Assembly (NCBI GenBank): GCA_030407315.1
Contig: JALQPE010000857.1
Coordinates: 28,161-92,160 of the forward strand
DNA length: 64,000 nt
Origin: Asparagopsis taxiformis
Lineage: Eukaryota > Rhodophyta > Florideophyceae > Bonnemaisoniales > Bonnemaisoniaceae
Direction of reading: 5' to 3'
A model generated the notes under the pieces. The model saw only the letters and a list, made by a program, of their open reading frames with translations. It had not been told where the DNA came from and made no database searches. Every line of letters starts with the position of its first letter. The stretch's first letter is position 1. Below are positions 30,617-39,970 of this stretch, piece by piece. A program made the translations under genes and the position numbers.

Positions 30617-32236
30617 ATGGCCCTGCGCTCATATTCCAAAATGGCTCTTCGAGCATCTGTACTGCTGGTCGGCGGCTCGACAGCTTCTCTTTACACTGCC
30701 GAGCAAACAGGCTCCGATTCTGGTCTCGTGCGATCGTTTCGATTCTGGAAGGGCGCTGTCCCAATTTACGCGCACTACAAGTATGTCGAATGGAGCATGA
30801 GAAACGAAAAGGACGCATCCACGCTCAGCAATGCTTACCAACCATTGCATGAAAAGTACTCACCAACCGTCGAGTCGCTCACCCTGCAACTCAAAGGCTT
30901 CTACTTCAAGCTTGCGCAGATCGTGAGCACGCGGGATGACTTTCTGGCCGATGAATATCTCGCGTGGACGAAGAAACTGCAAGACAAGTCCGCCTCGCTC
31001 ATGCCGTCCGAACAGGTGCGAGACATTGTGCAAAGTAATCTACACACGCCAATGGAGGATCTGTTCTCCGAATGGGACGACGAGCCCATCGGATCTGCGA
31101 GTATTGCGCAGGTGCATCGTGCTCGCCTGTTGGAAACTGGGCAGCAAGTCGCTGTGAAAGTGCAGTTTCCTGGCATTGAAAACAAGTTTCGAAACGATAT
31201 TGACACTGTTGAAATGTTCTGTAAATATCTCATGCCACAAAACACTGCCTACTTTGCCGAGATTAAGCGCCAATTCGCGACCGAATTTGACTTTCGCGGC
31301 GAGGCTGAAAACCTGCGTCTCGTACACGACAACTTGCACAGAGCTGGATGGGACAAACTCGTCGAGGTACCCGAGCCCATTCACTCGACGAAGCACGTAC
31401 TCGTGATGACGTATCTGCCGGGGCCCAAGTTTGTAGACGGGGTACGCGAGCAGTTTCGACGTGTGGCGGAGACGCACGGCAAGGATCTGGAAACGATGGA
31501 ACGCGAGCAGAAGCAACTCGTGCGCAACGGGCAGGTGGAAAAGAAAGATGTGCGAGAGAAAGCAGCGGAATCACGACGATTAGAACGGCTGCTTGTGACG
31601 CGGAACTACGCTTTCAACGCGCTGATATTTCTCGCCAATTGGACCATTCGGCCGTTGATTCGCAGCGAAAAGTGGCAGTACGTCAAGTCGGAAGCGCCGT
31701 TGAATCTCGGCGCTATTCTAAACACATTGCTGCTCGTGCACGCGCACGAGATCTTCGTCGACGGCGCTTTCAACGGCGACCCGCATCCGGGAAACATTCT
31801 GCTGATGCCGGACGGACGACTTGGGCTCGTCGATTACGGACAGGTGAAACGACTGGGCGTCGAGGAGCGAATTGTGTACGCCAAATTGATCGTTGCATTG
31901 AGTCGGGACGATCGGGCGGAGGTGGTGCGCATTATGAAGGACGAAATTGGGTTTAGAACAAAGTACATGAAGGATGATATTATTTTCCGAACGGCGGCGT
32001 TCTTCAACTGCCGTGATTCGGAGGATATTCTGCAGGGCATGAATGTCAGCCAGTTTATGGAATGGCTGGAGGAACAGGACCCGGTGACGCACATCAATGA
32101 CGAGTATGTTATGGTGGGACGCGTATCAATTTTGATGAGAGGGATGGCAAACGCGTTTGGAATGAAACTGAGCGTTTCGCAATACTGGCAAGAGGAGGCT
32201 AGTAACTTTTTAAAGTCACAAGGAATAAACTACTGA
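30617..32236 (+). CDS. ABC1/UbiB-family atypical protein kinase, probably mitochondrial or plastid
   Basis: 539 residues from the first ATG (a second is at 30641). Family members (COQ8/ADCK, plant ABC1K) regulate quinone and lipid metabolism in organelles. The N-terminus (MALRSYSKMALRASVLLVGG) looks like a targeting or membrane segment. The hallmark KxGQ region reads GFYFKLAQIVSTRDDF (about 95-110), with Ala in place of Gly. The nucleotide loop is GSASIAQVHRA where family members usually have an Ala-rich form, followed by VAVKVQFPG, EFDFRGEAENL, the catalytic loop GDPHPGNILL and the metal loop VDYGQVKRL (DYG for DFG). A charged roughly 60-residue insert (VAETHGKDLETMEREQKQL) separates the lobes. 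Which ABC1 subfamily it belongs to cannot be settled by eye. Confidence 0.9.
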   Translation: MALRSYSKMALRASVLLVGGSTASLYTAEQTGSDSGLVRSFRFWKGAVPIYAHYKYVEWSMRNEKDASTLSNAYQPLHEKYSPTVESLTLQLKGFYFKLAQIVSTRDDFLADEYLAWTKKLQDKSASLMPSEQVRDIVQSNLHTPMEDLFSEWDDEPIGSASIAQVHRARLLETGQQVAVKVQFPGIENKFRNDIDTVEMFCKYLMPQNTAYFAEIKRQFATEFDFRGEAENLRLVHDNLHRAGWDKLVEVPEPIHSTKHVLVMTYLPGPKFVDGVREQFRRVAETHGKDLETMEREQKQLVRNGQVEKKDVREKAAESRRLERLLVTRNYAFNALIFLANWTIRPLIRSEKWQYVKSEAPLNLGAILNTLLLVHAHEIFVDGAFNGDPHPGNILLMPDGRLGLVDYGQVKRLGVEERIVYAKLIVALSRDDRAEVVRIMKDEIGFRTKYMKDDIIFRTAAFFNCRDSEDILQGMNVSQFMEWLEEQDPVTHINDEYVMVGRVSILMRGMANAFGMKLSVSQYWQEEASNFLKSQGINY

Positions 32237-32432
32237 GTATTCTGTTGAGATTTTATTCGCACCAATCACACGGCAGCATCGACTCACTGTAATGAACATT
32301 CGGACTGGAGCGCATTGCTCGCGTCACGGCACATGTTGCGTGTTGAGATTTTCAATCTTGTCCAAGTAGCGGCATTTGCAAACCAGTTGTTGCCATCCGC
32401 AGTCATCCGCCCCGAATCCACTCATCGCAGCC

Positions 32433-32977
32433 ATGTTTGCATCGATCGTCACGCGTTTCGCGCCGTCCGTCGCGCGCAGTGGCGCGCGTAATCTCTCCGA
32501 GAAGGCGGCGGAGAAGCCAGCCGCGGCCGCCGCGTCGGGTAGTAAAATAATGGAGTTTATGTAAGTCGCACACGAGACGCGCCGCGTCTAACGGGCATCA
32601 TTTCCTGCGTGATGATACTCACCATCCGTTGTTTCCCACGCAGTAACTCGCCGACAGGCCCGAAGACTACCCATTTCTGGGGCCCGGTCACCAACTGGGG
32701 GATTAGTCTCGCCGCCATGAAGGACATGACAAAGCCCAAGGAGAAAGTGTCCCCCAATATGACCATTGCGCTCTGCATCTATTCGTTGCTCTTCATGCGA
32801 TTTGCGATCAAGGTGCAGCCGCAAAATCTGCTGCTGTTCGCTTGTCATGCCACGAATGAAACGGCGCAGCTGTATCAACTTCAGAGAGTTTATGGAGGTG
32901 TCGACTTGTTCTACAAGCCGCCGGACAATGCAAACGGGCTGGCTGTGGCAATTGAAAGTAAACCGTCTTCGAGCTGA
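32433..32977 (+). CDS. MPC1: Mitochondrial pyruvate carrier subunit 1, one intron
   Basis: 153 residues from exons 32433-32560 and 32644-32977, with an 83-bp intron (GTAAGT...CCACGCAG). Splicing restores the family core [16 protein letters not shown], continuing as [41 protein letters not shown] and LYQLQR. MPC1 pairs with MPC2 in the inner membrane to import pyruvate. The first roughly 40 residues (Arg/Ala/Ser-rich) extend beyond the usual short MPC1 N-terminus and resemble a presequence. MPC2 is not in the window. The gene is tightly packed, 196 bp after the ABC1 kinase and 120 bp from the convergent PRP4 kinase gene. Confidence 0.95.
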
Positions 32978-33097
32978 TACGATGTGATGCAATGCGCCTT
33001 GCGTTGCGCACATGTGTTGTTCGCTCGTTCGCTCGCTCGCTGTGCCAATTTTTGTATTTGTTGAACGCTAGTACATAGTTGTGTGGATCGAGTATAT

Positions 33098-34453
33098 TTA
33101 GCGTCTCGATGTGAAGAAAGGAGCTTTCAATGCTTCATTTGGAGTCAATCTCTTGGCGGCGTCGAGTGTGAGCATGCCGTCCAGTAATTCTACAAATAAC
33201 AATGCGTCGCTCTTCTCTTCTTCCGCTCCAGTGGCACCCATGATCTTGGCCTTGATAACGTCCACCTTTGGCTTTTGCGCGACAGTGATCTCCTTGACGA
33301 TCGGTCGCGACGTGAAGGGGTCGATTTCTTTGGAAATAAATTGGCCATCAGCATTGTAGTACTGATCACGAAATGCGGCTCGTCGGAGCAATCGCATGGG
33401 AATAGAGCCGCGAGCTTCCAAGAACAAGCGCAACATATCATTATTATTTCGTCCAGCAAACAAGATGTGACCTGTATAAAGCTCGGCCAACACACAGCCA
33501 AGCGACCACATATCTATAGCGCACCCAAACGGAATACCCAGCAGCACTTCCGGAGCTCTGTAGAAGCGCGAAACCAAATACGGGGACACCTCATTCGCAT
33601 GCTGCTCCTCATCAAGCGCGGATCCAAAATCACACAGCTTAACCACGGCACGATCGTCGGACACGAGCGCATTATCCGGCTTGACATCGGCATGAATGAC
33701 ACGCAGACGCGCCAACAATTGCAGCGCGGCGAGCAATTGGGCGGCGTACAAACGCACAGCCGAGAGTCGAATGCCCTTTCCGGCGCCGAAATTCTTGACG
33801 ACGTCTCGCAAATTCATCGACAGACTTTCAAACACAATAGCGACATGTCCTCGATGCACGAAATGGTCGTGCATTCGAACGCAATGCATGGTATCATCGG
33901 GGTCTGCGCGCTGGATATTGCGCAGAGTCGCGACCTCTTTGAGCGCTGCGCGACGCATGAGATCGTTGGCGCGCACGAGTTTGATCGCAAATAGACGGCC
34001 GGTCGCCGGGACGACGGCGCTGTACACGCTGGAGAAGACGCCCATGCCGAGGGCTGCGCGCACGACATATTCGCGGTCGGCGGATTGCAGCCGGTCGGCG
34101 GTGCGTAGCTGCGCGTAGCCGTCGTCGGCGGGGCCGTCCGCGGCGTCGGTGGCGAGCGCGGGGACGGTTGGGGACGGGACGGGCGCGGACGAGAATATGT
34201 CGAATGGGCGTTTTGGCGCGCGTTTGGTCGCGATCGAGGGCGGTGGTGGCGGTAGTGGTGGTGGTGATGGTGGTGGTTTGGACGGTGAGGTATCGCGTTG
34301 AGGTCGTGAGAGAATTCGCGCGCGGCGACTGGCTAGTCGGGCTTCTTTGGCCTCGCGTTGACGATCGTGCTGGGCGAACGGGTCGTCGGCGTCGTCATCG
34401 GATATTGTAGAGGACGGCGGTGCTGACAATTTGGCATGCTTGCGTTTGTGCAT
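33098..34453 (-). CDS. PRPF4B: PRP4-type CMGC protein kinase (spliceosomal)
   Basis: 451 residues, intronless. PRP4 kinases phosphorylate tri-snRNP proteins during spliceosome activation. Residues 1-110 are charged and Pro-rich (PPPLPPPPPS). The kinase domain spans about 125-449: Gly-loop GMGVF at 136-140, Lys158 (FAIK), catalytic loop HADVKPDN at 254-261 (Asp256), DFG at 275-277, and YRAPEVLLG in the activation segment preceded by SRFYRAP, the CMGC mark. The HAD in place of HRD and NLRDVVKNFGAGKGIRL agree with PRP4. The N-terminal region is shorter than in animals, which is normal outside metazoa. It is divergent from the SNF7 gene, 349 bp away. Confidence 0.88.
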   Translation of the reverse strand: MHKRKHAKLSAPPSSTISDDDADDPFAQHDRQREAKEARLASRRARILSRPQRDTSPSKPPPSPPPLPPPPPSIATKRAPKRPFDIFSSAPVPSPTVPALATDAADGPADDGYAQLRTADRLQSADREYVVRAALGMGVFSSVYSAVVPATGRLFAIKLVRANDLMRRAALKEVATLRNIQRADPDDTMHCVRMHDHFVHRGHVAIVFESLSMNLRDVVKNFGAGKGIRLSAVRLYAAQLLAALQLLARLRVIHADVKPDNALVSDDRAVVKLCDFGSALDEEQHANEVSPYLVSRFYRAPEVLLGIPFGCAIDMWSLGCVLAELYTGHILFAGRNNNDMLRLFLEARGSIPMRLLRRAAFRDQYYNADGQFISKEIDPFTSRPIVKEITVAQKPKVDVIKAKIMGATGAEEEKSDALLFVELLDGMLTLDAAKRLTPNEALKAPFFTSRR

Positions 34454-34802
34454 GACGGACGGGGGGAGTTGGACGTGGCAAAATGGAGAAGAGCTATGCC
34501 TGACGTGATGAGGCAGCGAGTTGGATAGAAAGTTTCATTGCTGGACAGCGTGTCATTATGGATGGCAGCAATGCATTTCGTCGTTATTCTCCAACGATGA
34601 AGCCGCTGGAAATAACGACAATATACATTTCACCTCCAACAACTGTAAGGCCTGTTGCTTACACGAAACTTGTGGATTGATAACTCACCCGTTTGTCGTT
34701 CACTGGACGCGACCATGCGGGGTGCATCAAACTCTTCAAGAACATTGTCGAGACAACGCGCACACGCACACCGACCCATCGCACCGCTGTCTATCGTGAA
34801 CC

Positions 34803-35603
34803 ATGGGTCTGTTCTCAAGGAAGAAGAAGGAAAAGGCGTCTGCCCCGCCGCCAGCTCCACGCGTCGCCGCTGCGCCCGCACCACCGCAAGCGGCGCCGAG
34901 TGCGCCGCCCGCCGTGCCTGTCGCGCACGTCGCCGCCAATGCGCCCACCCCGCGCGAGCTCGCCGCAAAGGCCGCCGCAGATGCCGAGGAGCGTCGTGAG
35001 CGCAAGATCCTCGCCGACATCACCGCCAAGCGCAAGGACATTGAGCAGTTGCAGCGCGCGCTCAACGGCTTTGAGGAGGAGCGTCGTCGCGAAGCTGCCC
35101 TCGCCAAAAAGGCCAATCAGGACGGGAAGAAAACCGAAGCCAAGGCGCATTTGCGCAACGTTACCAGGCTCAAGAATCGGATGGCACAGTATGAACAGCA
35201 GGTCATTACCAATCAGACGCAGCTCGACGCCCTGGAGGACGCCGCCTTCCAGAGACAGGGCATACAGAAGATTTCAGACTTTACCGACAATATTGAAAGT
35301 ATGAAGCAGGATCCGGAGCAGATTGATGACACCCTCGCAAAGATGAGAGAGGCTATGGCGGGTGTTAACGAAGGAAATCTCGCCTTCCAGGCTGATGCTA
35401 ATATGAATCAAAGCGCTTATGAAACGGATGATCTCGAAGCCGAATTGGCCGCTCTTGACGAAGAATTTGGCACTACAGAAGCGGAACCAACCGCCGCTAT
35501 TCCATCTGTACCAGGCACGTTGCCGACAATGCCGGACACTAGCGCTGCAATGTCCAAGGAGGACGAAGAAATCCGACAATTGGAAGCAGGAATCATGCTC
35601 TAG
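34803..35603 (+). CDS. SNF7: ESCRT-III Snf7/CHMP4-like protein
   Basis: 266 residues, ATG start, no intron. Snf7 proteins polymerise on endosomal, nuclear and plasma membranes for budding and scission. The start MGLFSRKKKEK is a basic membrane-binding tip; Gly2 could be myristoylated. An Ala/Pro-rich stretch (12-47) separates it from the charged helical core (about 50-190: ERRERKILADITAKRKDIEQL, KKANQDGKKTEAKAHL, LKNRMAQYEQQ). An acidic tail with DLEAELAALDEEFG follows, and a C-terminal EEIRQLEAGIML that can serve as a MIM helix. The Ala/Pro insert is not typical of CHMP4. CHMP6 or VPS60 are alternatives, but the DDLEAELAALDEE tail favours Snf7. Confidence 0.85.
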   Translation: MGLFSRKKKEKASAPPPAPRVAAAPAPPQAAPSAPPAVPVAHVAANAPTPRELAAKAAADAEERRERKILADITAKRKDIEQLQRALNGFEEERRREAALAKKANQDGKKTEAKAHLRNVTRLKNRMAQYEQQVITNQTQLDALEDAAFQRQGIQKISDFTDNIESMKQDPEQIDDTLAKMREAMAGVNEGNLAFQADANMNQSAYETDDLEAELAALDEEFGTTEAEPTAAIPSVPGTLPTMPDTSAAMSKEDEEIRQLEAGIML

Positions 35604-35789
35604 TGCAATTGTCTGTTTGCTGTTTTCAACTATTCTAAAGATGTCTCCCTTGTAGCTGCGCTGCTGCCTGCTCTGCCTCATGGATTCCGTTCAAGCACCC
35701 TTGTAGCCCTAGTTTGATTGCTGAGATTTTTGGACACGCCAGCGCAAAATGTAATGTAAATGCCCTAGTTGACTTTTGTCCTCTATATT

Positions 35790-36884
35790 TTACAGCAACG
35801 TCAACGGCAACAACAAGTACTCTATGTAAAACGCCTTCCACAACAACATATAATACGCCGTAATACACGCGGGCCGTTCCGTGTCAACGCGCTGCGCACG
35901 CCACCATAAAGCAATCGCAATCACGACATGTAGCAGCGCGTTCACCACGCCGACCGTCGACTTTGACAAAACAAAATGATAAAGCGCCGCCACCGCAAAC
36001 AAACAACACAACATACGAACACAGATCGCAAACACACTACGCGCGCCCAACCGCACCGAAAACGTACGAATGCCATACAACCGATCGCCGCGAATATCCG
36101 GCACATCCTTCATCAACGCGATAATCACACCAAACACGATAAAAAACGCCGTCGTGCACAGCACCAACGCGAGCGCATTGGGCGACACATTCGAGAAGCG
36201 AATCGCATGACGAAAAAAGCTGAGATTAATCAACAAACCACGCACGGACAAAATCGCAATCGACGCCAACAACGGGAAGCGTTTCAAGCGGAAGGGCGGC
36301 ATGGAATACACAGTACCCATCAGCGTCGACCCGACCAACACCACGCGCAGCGCGGGCGTCGCGGCGGGCACGAAGCAGAACGCCAGGCCTGCGACGAGCG
36401 CGACGGCGACGACGGCACGCGCGTCGGCACGCGTCATGACGCCGGACGCGAGCGGGAGATGGGGCTTATTGACGCGGTCGATGGCGACGTCGAAGAGCTG
36501 GTTGAGTCCGACGATGTAGACGTTGATGAGTAACGCGGGCACGAGCGCGGTCAGAAAGGACATGAGCGACGCCGAATGGGGCGGAGATTTTGCGAGAATC
36601 GCCACCAATGTCAGTGAGATCACGGAGAGTGTCGTGCCGTATACCGTGTGCGGACGGGAGAATTGCCATAGACCGCTCGCGATGCGTGTGAGCGACGCGG
36701 CGTCTAGTCGGCGCCCAGAGGATTCCGGCAGCTCCGGTAAAGGCGTCTGCGCGCTGAGACGCGGCGTTGGGTGACGCGGCGCGGATCGCGTCGGATGGAT
36801 GGGATGCGGACATCGCGGTGGGAGGGCTGTGCGGCGTGCGAGTTGGATTGGCGTCGGGGGCGCGAAGGAGACGCGAATTGGCAT
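35790..36884 (-). CDS. VTE2: Homogentisate phytyltransferase (UbiA family, plastid)
   Basis: 364 residues, ATG start, intronless. It joins homogentisate to a prenyl diphosphate (phytyl for tocopherol, or solanesyl for plastoquinone) in the plastid inner envelope. Residues 1-58 are Arg/Pro/His/Ser-rich with no acidic residues until about 51, fitting a transit peptide. The first prenyl-Mg motif is N128QLFD132VAID136 with the following RVNKPHLPLASG, close to the HPT consensus. The second is K259DVPDIRGD267 followed by GIRTFSVRLG. About eight hydrophobic helices span 85-364. The KPHLPLASG stretch favours the tocopherol enzyme over solanesyltransferase, but this is by eye. It is the clearest sign that the host is photosynthetic. 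Confidence 0.88.
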   Translation of the reverse strand: MPIRVSFAPPTPIQLARRTALPPRCPHPIHPTRSAPRHPTPRLSAQTPLPELPESSGRRLDAASLTRIASGLWQFSRPHTVYGTTLSVISLTLVAILAKSPPHSASLMSFLTALVPALLINVYIVGLNQLFDVAIDRVNKPHLPLASGVMTRADARAVVAVALVAGLAFCFVPAATPALRVVLVGSTLMGTVYSMPPFRLKRFPLLASIAILSVRGLLINLSFFRHAIRFSNVSPNALALVLCTTAFFIVFGVIIALMKDVPDIRGDRLYGIRTFSVRLGARSVFAICVRMLCCLFAVAALYHFVLSKSTVGVVNALLHVVIAIALWWRAQRVDTERPACITAYYMLLWKAFYIEYLLLPLTLL

Positions 36885-37636
36885 CGTGATGCGCTTGGCG
36901 GGATCAAGGTCGGTGGGTGTTGGAGGATGCGCGGAGTGGATTTTACGGGCTTGGGATTGGATGGATGGATGTCACGGCGCTTGGGTTTGAGAGTTTGCTC
37001 ACATGTCGTTACCTTGCAACGGGGCACGGCTTGATTTATTCCAAATTAGGGGAATAATCTGCCGCCTTGTTGCCTGCGTCGATCCAGTTGCGATGAGATT
37101 TCGAGTGCGGACTTGTTGGACTGCGCTCCATGAACTGCTTGTGGAGATGTTATCCGCTCCACTGATGCATCAAGCATGCAGTCGAAGAGCACAGACACAA
37201 CGGATGTTTCGCTGCTCGAAAACCCTACCTTCTCAGTATGGTTCGGCGCATTATCTCAACACTCACTCTATCTCACTTGATGTCATCATCCGACACAACC
37301 AAACCAAACAGACGCCGTTACCGGTTCCCCACGACGATGCTATAAACGGAGATAAAACAATTCTTAGCATGACCGCATAACAGACGTACTGTAAAGCCTC
37401 GTCACATACGATCGCGACATTTCAGTTGTCAATTTCTCAAACTCCCTCTCGAGAGTTGCTCTGTGTAGCATCTGTCTGACGCGTCCGCGCCCGCTTCTGC
37501 CCATTATTCTATCACATTTTATTGAAGTACTCTTCATGTTACCAGATACTACTACCTTCACGACAATTTCAGACACCCAACTATCGATATTCCTTTGTAC
37601 ACACCAAATGCGAGACCCACAACCGCATCCACCACT
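36885..37636. other. Spacer upstream of VTE2
   Basis: Promoter of the phytyltransferase gene on the left and the 3' flank of the membrane-protein gene on the right. Contains a short GGAT tetranucleotide run near 36958. I see no gene. Confidence 0.45.
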
Positions 37637-39157
37637 TCATTTTCTCCCTCCATCACTGCCCATCACATCGAAAATTTTCTCGCCTTCAGCATCGCCCGCA
37701 CCGATGAAAGCCGTCTCTCTACCCATTGAAACCTCAACTTTACCAACTGCGCAATCTCCACCGCTCCAAGTCTGCCTCCCACCCGCCCTCGCTCTTCGTT
37801 CACCACACTGCGTGCGATATACCGCCAGCGTCGCCAGTGAAACAGGACTCAAACAAAACCTGACAACGGCTAGGAGCGCTGCACCGATGACAATGCAGAT
37901 CAGTATAACCGGTAACCCAGCTATACGTCCGTTTTCTGCAACCAACCCCGCAATGCCTATAACTTCTTTCCCCGTGGATGAATCTTGGTACCAACCATAC
38001 CCTTTTATGGACATGATTGCCGAGCTGGCCATCAAATAGTGCGTGCTGTTGCGCAGAGCATAGAACGGTTGATTCATTTTCACATGAAAAGTGCTCACAA
38101 GTCCGTGGGTGTTATGTATCACATTTTTGCTGTCTCGTTCCCATAATACGATTGTCCTGTTTTGTTGGACAATGCTCATAACCGACAGATTGTGCACCAT
38201 TTCCACACAGGTTGACTGGGAAAATTTTTTGTTACATGCGTATTGCATTGCTGTGTAAATGGTTTTGTTGTGAATAAACTGCGTATCTTCCATGACGCTA
38301 CTGCTGGTATGGAAGAGGATTGTCCAGAGAGAATCGTAGAAAAACAGTTGAGCGCGGACAGAGATACGGATTCTTGCGTTGCCGAACGAAACGATGTGAT
38401 CACTTCCGCCCTTGTGATACCACGAACCAATTGAAATTTCACCAGAGACGTCCGTCTTCTGATCTAGATCTATTGTACTTTCTGTAACGATGCATGTGGA
38501 CAATTGAAAGTTCAGCGTGTGGAAAGAAGTTCGGAAAAACGGCGAGATACAGGGCGCGAATTCAGACTGTCGTCTGATTTGTTTTGCTCGCCATTTATTG
38601 GTACCAATGGGCTGGAAGGCACGTAGATTGTATTCTGAAGCAGAGCTGTATACGCGAACTTTTTGAGAGACCTGTAGAGTGGCCACATCAGCGAAGAATA
38701 CAAATGCGGCGATGAAGATGGCGATGAGTGATAGTTTTGTGGTTCTTGATCCGGTGATGCGTCGGGAAAAGCTTTGGGATGTTTGCGGTGCCGGTGAGGT
38801 TAGATGCACCCAAATGTTGCGCAAGTGCGAAAACTCATCGACAAGATATGCCATGTACAGACCAGAAGAGTTGATTTTTCGAGAGCGAGAGCGCAATAGA
38901 ATGGTCTGAACGATTTCTGAAATGATTGGGATGAAGAGAACGAGGAGAAAGCCAATGAGGAAATCATGATGGCGAGTTTTAATAGGTGGTATCCTTTTGT
39001 TTCGTTGGAATGGATGAATGATGCTTTGTTTGCTTGACGTGTAAAATACATCACCGACAACGTTGATGCCAGCTGTTCTTGTCAGATTGAAAAAGTAGGG
39101 AGGAGGTTGTGGTATGGCTTCAAGGATAGTGTAGTTCTTTTTTCCAAAGTACGCCAT
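37637..39157 (-). CDS. Unrecognised membrane protein with a large Cys/N-glycan ectodomain
   Basis: 506 codons from the ATG at 39157. Hydrophobic helices at about 66-88, 142-162 and 416-435. The roughly 250-residue segment between helices 2 and 3 has four Cys (203, 222, 308, 317) and several N-glycosylation sequons (NKT, NLS, NRT, NST), so it should face outside. The tail (440-506) is basic and Gly-rich. Residues 8 and 24 are also sequons ahead of the first helix, and the frame stays open without ATG for about 30 codons upstream to near 39255. An upstream exon carrying a signal sequence is therefore plausible. I do not recognise the family and assign no function. Confidence 0.6.
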   Translation of the reverse strand: MAYFGKKNYTILEAIPQPPPYFFNLTRTAGINVVGDVFYTSSKQSIIHPFQRNKRIPPIKTRHHDFLIGFLLVLFIPIISEIVQTILLRSRSRKINSSGLYMAYLVDEFSHLRNIWVHLTSPAPQTSQSFSRRITGSRTTKLSLIAIFIAAFVFFADVATLQVSQKVRVYSSASEYNLRAFQPIGTNKWRAKQIRRQSEFAPCISPFFRTSFHTLNFQLSTCIVTESTIDLDQKTDVSGEISIGSWYHKGGSDHIVSFGNARIRISVRAQLFFYDSLWTILFHTSSSVMEDTQFIHNKTIYTAMQYACNKKFSQSTCVEMVHNLSVMSIVQQNRTIVLWERDSKNVIHNTHGLVSTFHVKMNQPFYALRNSTHYLMASSAIMSIKGYGWYQDSSTGKEVIGIAGLVAENGRIAGLPVILICIVIGAALLAVVRFCLSPVSLATLAVYRTQCGERRARAGGRQTWSGGDCAVGKVEVSMGRETAFIGAGDAEGEKIFDVMGSDGGRK

Positions 39158-39636
39158 GATGGTGATGTGTTCTGAAGATCTGCTGTAGCTGAGGTCATTT
39201 GCGTCAAGTTCCTGGTGGGATGAAAGTTGATGGGTCTTTATGTATTCGAGTGTGAATAGCTATGGATTCATAGGTAGTGAAAAGGGATGTGTAGGCCATG
39301 TTTATCACTAATTCAAAAAAGGGTATGATCATGAGAGGAAGAGAATCGGAAAGTTTACAGAGAGTTGAAGGGAATGGTAAAGGGAAAGGAAGACTACCAT
39401 ACCATGTTTCTCATGAGACAGCAAAGCATTAATGAGAAGCAATTGGTAGGTGGCTACAGGGTTGGGATTGAGATCTTGCGTGTGGGGTGTGCAACGTCTA
39501 TCAGCCTTGTCAGTGAAAACAGCATGTAATGACGTGAACGTTTACGCGTTCGAAACACAGTTGCGATTGGTGATGACAGTACTATAGTCCATCAATCACT
39601 AGCTCTTTGGTTCATAGAATCGGTAGTGTTTGAAGG

Positions 39637-39970
39637 TCACCACGATGAGTGCCATAGCGTATGGAACTGAATGCAGATGATGTAGAGGAGGAACATCCCC
39701 ATTTTTTTCAAGTAACTCCGAAGATAAATCGTCACGAAATCCAATCTCATGGATGTATCGCAACATGATTGGTTCAGAGTTCTACTTGTATCCGAGCTGT
39801 TGCTCATGAGCTGGTAAGCCCCCTGAAAAATGCACTGGTTCTCTTCTGTATGGGGGATTCGGGTACCTGAGGGGATCGGCACTGCACAACGCATAGAAAT
39901 TACAAATACGTCCCCATTTGGAGAACTTGTTACAGGGTGGGTATGTTGTTGGAAACAAGTACTCGCGCAT
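39637..39970 (-). pseudogene. Remnant or unspliced exons of a membrane-protein gene
   Basis: Two overlapping open frames on the same strand as the upstream side of the 506-residue protein. One (39970 to 39782) starts MREYLFPTTYPPCNKFSKWG and is cysteine-containing. The other (39894 to 39637) has sequons (NSS, NQS), CC and a hydrophobic helix (KKMGMFLLYIICIQFHTLW). Their overlap around 39790-39890 has GTACCC and CAG words that could be splice sites. They may be 5' exons of the neighbouring gene or a decayed relative; neither can be shown from the sequence alone. Confidence 0.25.
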
